Shown here one piece after another: positions 60,322 through 64,000 of a stretch of 64,000 nt of DNA. Numbering within the stretch: position 1 is the stretch's first letter; each line of letters opens with the position of its first letter. The position numbers were made by a program, and so were the translations under genes. Source of the DNA: RDYJ01 sp034931405 (GTDB taxonomy: Bacteria; Cyanobacteriota; Cyanobacteriia; Cyanobacteriales; Nostocaceae); the NCBI RefSeq assembly GCF_034931405.1, contig NZ_JAYGHA010000016.1, forward strand, positions 71,470 through 135,469, in the 5' to 3' direction. The notes beneath the pieces were generated by a model. The model ran no database searches, was not told where the DNA came from, and was given only the letters and a program-made list of their open reading frames with translations.

Positions 60322-61503
60322 TTAACCTTTAACGCACATAACTTGTTTAAGTGTTGCTACCACTTCTACTAAATCTGCTTGGTTTGCCATTACTTGCTCA
60401 ATAGGTTTATAAGCACCGGGAATTTCATCTAAAACTCCTGCATCTTTACGACATTCTACACCTTCAGTCTGAGCAATTAAATCATCAAGGGTATAGACAT
60501 TTTTTGCCTTATTTCTGGACATTAATCGCCCTGCACCATGACTACAGGAGCAAAAACTATGAGCATTTCCTTTACCTTTGACAATGAAAGATTTTGCTCC
60601 CATTGAACCAGGAATAATCCCATAATCTTCTGTTTGAGCGCGAACTGCACCTTTACGAGTGACATACACTTCTTCACCAAAATGTACTTCTTTTTCGGCG
60701 TAGTTGTGATGACAATTTACCTCTAATAAAGGTTTGGTTACTTTACCTCCAACTAAATGTTTTTCGACGATCTTTTTAAATCGTGACATCATCACATCAC
60801 GGTTAAAATGTGCGTAATTTTGCGCCCATTGTAAATCTTGCCAGTAGGCTTTAAATTCCGGTGTTCCAGCCACAAAATAAGCTAAATCTGGATCTGGTAA
60901 TTTCTCACTTGCCATTTTTGCTAGTTCTTTAGCAGTATTAATATGGCATTGTGCGAGTTTATTACCAATGTTTCTTGAACCGGAATGCAGCATTAACCAA
61001 ACTTGGTTTTCTGTATCGAGACAAATTTCGATAAAGTGATTTCCTCCACCCAGAGAACCCATTTGTTTCATGGCTTTACTTTCTAAATCTTGCACACCAC
61101 GATGCAAGTTAGAAAAATCGCGCCATTTTTGCCAGTTGGTTACTGCTTTTTCTACATTATCATTGGCATTGAATCCTGTAGGAATTGCTGCTTCAATATC
61201 CAGGCGAATTTTCTTGAGTTTGCCTTCTAATTGTTCACCTGTAAATGATGTTTTAATGGCACTCATACCGCAACCAATATCTACACCCACAGCCGCAGGA
61301 ATAATGGCTTCTTTGGTAGCAATAACTGAACCAACTAACGCGCCTTTTCCTAAGTGAACATCGGGCATTAAGGCAACGTGTTTAAATACAAATGGCAAGG
61401 AAGCAACATTCTTGGCCATTTTGGTTTCATCTGAGCCTAAAGAATGATTTGCCCAGGATAAAACGGGGTGTGGTGTGGTAATTCCTAATTGTTCGTAGGG
61501 CAT
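60322..61503 (-). CDS. rtcB: RNA-splicing ligase RtcB
   Basis: The 393-residue protein carries the RtcB metal and guanylylation motifs: ALMPDVHLGKGA, GVDIGCGMSA (Cys metal ligand), LGGGNHFIE, HSGSRNIG, and CSHGAGRLMSR with the GMP-accepting His. RtcB joins 2',3'-cyclic phosphate and 5'-OH RNA ends, used in RNA repair or tRNA maturation. The length is that of the short RtcB clade. The start ATG is at 61503 and a terminator follows the stop. It stands alone. Confidence 0.95.
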   Translation of the reverse strand: MPYEQLGITTPHPVLSWANHSLGSDETKMAKNVASLPFVFKHVALMPDVHLGKGALVGSVIATKEAIIPAAVGVDIGCGMSAIKTSFTGEQLEGKLKKIRLDIEAAIPTGFNANDNVEKAVTNWQKWRDFSNLHRGVQDLESKAMKQMGSLGGGNHFIEICLDTENQVWLMLHSGSRNIGNKLAQCHINTAKELAKMASEKLPDPDLAYFVAGTPEFKAYWQDLQWAQNYAHFNRDVMMSRFKKIVEKHLVGGKVTKPLLEVNCHHNYAEKEVHFGEEVYVTRKGAVRAQTEDYGIIPGSMGAKSFIVKGKGNAHSFCSCSHGAGRLMSRNKAKNVYTLDDLIAQTEGVECRKDAGVLDEIPGAYKPIEQVMANQADLVEVVATLKQVMCVKG

Positions 61504-61736
61504 AATACAAAGTCAAAATTTAAGGAGCAAAATTCCAGATTACAACTTGAAAAAGTTAAGTTTGATTTACTGGTTGGTTGGATTGATTGATTTTGAGTAT
61601 TGCATGGTATTTTTAGAATTAAATCACTATACTACAAGTATGTTACACAAAAGCTGATCTGTCAACTTTTTTCTTTGACTATGCACCAAAATAGATCATA
61701 ATGATTGGTGAGGATGTGGGTTTACCAATTCGTGGC

Positions 61737-62465
61737 ATGAGTTTAAAGGCAGTTCTATTTGATTTCCATGGTGTCATCATTAAGGATGAAGCAGTTCACC
61801 TACAATTGATAGATGCGATTTTGGTGCAGGAAAATTTGCAACCGCAAAAGCTACAAGAGCGTCAAGCTTGTTTAGGCAGGAGCGATCGCGCTTGTTTTCA
61901 AGACTTGCTCAAAAATCGTGGTAGGGTGGTAACGGAAGAGTATTTAATTCAGTTGCTCACTCGCAAAGCTCAGGCTTATGTGTTGGAACTAGAAAAACTG
62001 GAAAAACTGCCTTTGTATCCGGGAATAGAAGATTTAATTTTTCAGGTGCGATCGCATAATCTTAAACTAGGCTTAGTTAGTGGTGCTTTGCATCAAGAAA
62101 TAGAACTGGTTTTAGAACGTGCCAAACTATCTGAATATTTTAATATTATTGTCGCAGGTGATGATATCAATACCAGTAAACCCCAACCAGAGGGTTATTT
62201 GCTGGCTTTAGAGAGATTCAATCAAGCATATCCAGATTTGAATTTACAACCTCAGGAATGTTTAGCCATTGAAGATGCTCCGGCGGGTATTCAAGCAGCT
62301 AAACGCGCTCAGATGCAAGTTGTGGGAGTTGCGAATACTTACCCTTTTCAAATACTTCACCGTCAAGCTAACTGGACTGTTGACTATTTGACTGATTTGG
62401 AATTAGAGCGCATCAAGGAAGTTTTTTTGCAAAAAGATGTGAAAATTTCCCTGCCTGAGTGTTAA
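61737..62465 (+). CDS. HAD-superfamily hydrolase-like protein with altered first motif
   Basis: The protein has the beta-phosphoglucomutase-like HAD layout: motif I VLFDFHGVIIKDE, motif II LVSGA, motif III lysine in SKPQPEGYL, and motif IV CLAIEDAPAGIQAA. In motif I the usual DxD is DxH (DFHG), so the second acidic residue that acts as acid/base is replaced. Hydrolysis may be weak, or another phosphoryl transfer may be performed. ATG 61737 is preferred because it starts just before motif I; ATG 61701 adds 12 residues (MIGEDVGLPIRG). A helical cap domain lies at about residues 25-100. Confidence 0.82.
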   Translation: MSLKAVLFDFHGVIIKDEAVHLQLIDAILVQENLQPQKLQERQACLGRSDRACFQDLLKNRGRVVTEEYLIQLLTRKAQAYVLELEKLEKLPLYPGIEDLIFQVRSHNLKLGLVSGALHQEIELVLERAKLSEYFNIIVAGDDINTSKPQPEGYLLALERFNQAYPDLNLQPQECLAIEDAPAGIQAAKRAQMQVVGVANTYPFQILHRQANWTVDYLTDLELERIKEVFLQKDVKISLPEC

Positions 62466-62513
62466 AATGCAATGTAAATGTATATGCTGGGTTTGTTAAC
62501 TCTGCATTGATAC

Positions 62514-62586
62514 GGGGAATTAGCTCAGTTGGTAGAGTGCTGCGATCGCACCGCAGAGGTCAGGGGTTCGAGTCTCCTATTCTCCA
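62514..62586 (+). tRNA. tRNA-Ala (anticodon CGC)
   Basis: A 73-base cloverleaf: acceptor stem GGGGAAT/ATTCTCC, D arm GCTCAGTTGGTAGAGT, anticodon stem CTGCG/CGCAG with loop ATCGCAC (anticodon CGC), T arm AGGGG-TTCGAGT-CTCCT, discriminator A. The third acceptor pair is G3-U70, the alanine identity element. CCA is not encoded. The HIP1 octamer GCGATCGC (62542-62549) lies in the anticodon arm. Confidence 0.95.
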
Positions 62587-62706
62587 TTTAAACATTAGGC
62601 ATCTGTTGGAAAATTATATAAGCGTTTCCTGGAACATTTCTACACTGGGTTAAGAAAATTTCAAGAATCATTGAACGCAGATAAACGCAGATAAACGCAG
62701 ATGAGG

Positions 62707-62962
62707 TGATGACAAGATCCTGGCAAGATCCCCTACTTCTATGATGGTTAATATGATAAATTTAGGGATTGATTACAGAAGTCGAGGATCTAGGGATCTA
62801 ATTGATGACAAGATCCTGGAATTCTATGATGGTTAATATGATAAATTTAGGGATTGATTACAGAAGTCGGGGATCTAGGGATCTAATTGATGACAAGATC
62901 CCCGATTTCTATGATGGTTAATATGATAGATTAAGAGACTGATTACAGAAGTCGGGGATCTA
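62707..62962. repeat. Three tandem copies of a palindromic repeat upstream of hsdM
   Basis: Units start at 62707, 62803 and 62888 (spacing 96 and 85). Each begins TGATGACAAGATCC, contains TTCTATGATGGTTAATATGAT and ends AGAAGTCGGGGATC (first copy GTCGAGG), so each can fold on itself through GATCCCCGA...TTCT / AGAAGTCGGGGATC. A short tandem GCAGATAAAC array (62677-62702) precedes them. The last copy touches the hsdM start codon. The gap after the tRNA from 62587 shows no gene. Confidence 0.8.
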
Positions 62963-64000
62963 ATGGCTATTAAGAAAAGTGAACTTTATAGTTCTTTATG
63001 GAAAAGTTGCGATGAATTGCGGGGAGGTATGGATGCTTCTCAGTATAAAAATTATGTATTAGTTTTATTATTTGTTAAATACGTTTCTGATCGATATGCA
63101 GGTGTGGAAGATGCCACGATAGAAGTCCCTGAAGGTGGTGGTTTTCAGGATATTGTTAATTTAAAAGGGAAGCCGAATATAGGGGAGAAAATTAATGAAA
63201 TTATCACTAATCTAGCCACAGCTAACGAGTTAGGTAATATCTTTAATGATGCCGATTTTAATGATGCGGATAAGTTGGGGAAAGGTAAGGAAATGCAAGA
63301 TAGGCTTTCTAACCTGGTGGCTATCTTTGAAACTCCGGCTTTAAACTTTAGTAAAAACCGCGCTGATGGAGATGATATATTAGGCGATGCTTATGAGTAT
63401 TTAATGCGGAATTTTGCCACTCAGTCGGGTAAAAGCAAAGGACAATTTTACACTCCTGCGGAAGTCTCTCGCGTTATTGCTAAGGTAATCGGAATTAACA
63501 CCGCTACCAGTCAAGAACAAAGTATTTATGATCCTACCTGTGGCAGTGGTTCGTTATTATTAAAAGCAGCAGATGAAACTGATATAAAAATCACCATTTA
63601 CGGGCAAGAAATGGATAACGCAACCTACGCATTAGCCCGGATGAATATGATTTTACATGGACATCCTACCTCGGAAATTTGGCAAGATAATACTTTATCA
63701 AATCCCTATTTTAAAGATGATCAAGGTGGTTTAAAAACCTTTGATTTTGCAGTTGCTAATCCTCCTTTTTCTGTGAAGGCTTGGAGTACGGGATTTAACC
63801 CAGAAAAGGATGATTTTAACCGATTTGATGGTTATGGAATTCCGCCCATTAAAAATGGTGATTATGCTTTTTTATTACATTTAGTTGCTTCTTTAAAACC
63901 TCATGGTAAGGGGGCAATAATTTTACCTCATGGCGTTTTATTTCGCGGGAATGCTGAGGCAGATATTAGAAAAAATCTGATTCAGCAAAAGATTATTAAA
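62963..64000 (+). CDS. hsdM: Type I restriction-modification DNA methyltransferase subunit HsdM, 3' end beyond the window
   Basis: The open frame from ATG 62963 runs to the last base (346 codons). The N-terminus KKSELYSSLWKSCDELRG and DASQYKNYVLVLLFVKYVSD match the HsdM N-terminal domain. The methylase core has FYTPAEVSRVI, YDPTCGSGSLLL (SAM motif I) and FAVANPPFS (motif IV, NPPF, N6-adenine class). It would partner with HsdS and HsdR, presumably encoded downstream. The SD-like GGGGA lies inside the last copy of the upstream palindromic repeat. The gene is the first of a probable defence locus that continues outside the window. Confidence 0.93.
   Translation, partial: MAIKKSELYSSLWKSCDELRGGMDASQYKNYVLVLLFVKYVSDRYAGVEDATIEVPEGGGFQDIVNLKGKPNIGEKINEIITNLATANELGNIFNDADFNDADKLGKGKEMQDRLSNLVAIFETPALNFSKNRADGDDILGDAYEYLMRNFATQSGKSKGQFYTPAEVSRVIAKVIGINTATSQEQSIYDPTCGSGSLLLKAADETDIKITIYGQEMDNATYALARMNMILHGHPTSEIWQDNTLSNPYFKDDQGGLKTFDFAVANPPFSVKAWSTGFNPEKDDFNRFDGYGIPPIKNGDYAFLLHLVASLKPHGKGAIILPHGVLFRGNAEADIRKNLIQQKIIK

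Noticed and set aside
62459..62653. Small open frame spanning the tRNA
   Set aside because: It covers the tRNA-Ala gene and has no protein features.
62707..62962. CRISPR array upstream of hsdM
   Set aside because: The three units are nearly identical throughout, including the parts that would be spacers, and are palindromic; this is a tandem repeat.

Overview
The window is chromosomal DNA from a filamentous, heterocyst-forming cyanobacterium (order Nostocales). This rests on a photosystem I gene (psaC), squalene-hopene cyclase with its hopanoid-linked glycosyltransferase, a hetZ-patU heterocyst locus beside two septal AmiC-type amidases, roughly 23 copies of the HIP1 octamer GCGATCGC counted by eye, and short tandem heptamer-type repeats between many genes. 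I cannot name the genus safely. The assembly is a draft, with three runs of N at 15677-15787, 24440-24524 and 51431-51529, all inside repeats.

Region 1 (1-15600): a long plus-strand cluster. Genes for a decorated, exported glycan (pyruvyl transferase, hydroxylase, methyltransferase, glycosyltransferases, ABC exporter, sulfotransferase) run straight into a pyrrole-making cassette: a prolyl-AMP ligase-like enzyme, an acyl-CoA-dehydrogenase-type prolyl oxidase, a carrier protein and a PltA-type flavin halogenase. A DUF3179-like protein, two SGNH-like proteins and a lipoyl-like domain follow. The likely logic is proline to pyrrolyl-S-carrier to halogenated pyrrolyl, then transfer onto the sugar product. 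The cluster also holds a decayed copy of one SGNH gene and a MITE-like element.

Region 2 (16000-25050): a glycosyltransferase, the divergent shc/hpnB hopanoid pair, a small lipoprotein, a 2-oxoglutarate oxygenase, and a subtilase cut by an assembly gap and followed by a MITE-like element.

Region 3 (25280-36510): a compact cluster I do not recognise as a described system. It has a vWA lipoprotein, a four-helix membrane protein, a tubulin/FtsZ-like GTPase, a giant Hsp70/actin-fold ATPase, and three proteins sharing four copies of one approximately 130-residue domain. It ends in a truncated gene and a fragment of a P-type ATPase held between palindromic repeats. I saw no HIP1 site from about 19.5 to 37.6 kb, which suggests acquired or differently evolving DNA.

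Region 4 (36550-49200): mostly minus-strand core genes. These are a transglutaminase-fold membrane protein lacking catalytic residues, the patU/hetZ locus (patU carries three in-frame stops near its 5' end), a polyprenyl diphosphate synthase, murI and two tandem amiC genes.

Region 5 (49800-64000): a cation/proton antiporter, an M15-like peptidase, glmS, psaC, a thiO-thiG fusion, a ferredoxin, cimA, rtcB, a HAD-family protein, tRNA-Ala(CGC), a tandem palindromic repeat and the start of a type I restriction-modification hsdM gene that runs off the window. Several housekeeping genes (amiC, thiO, cimA) carry small repeat sequences inserted in frame.
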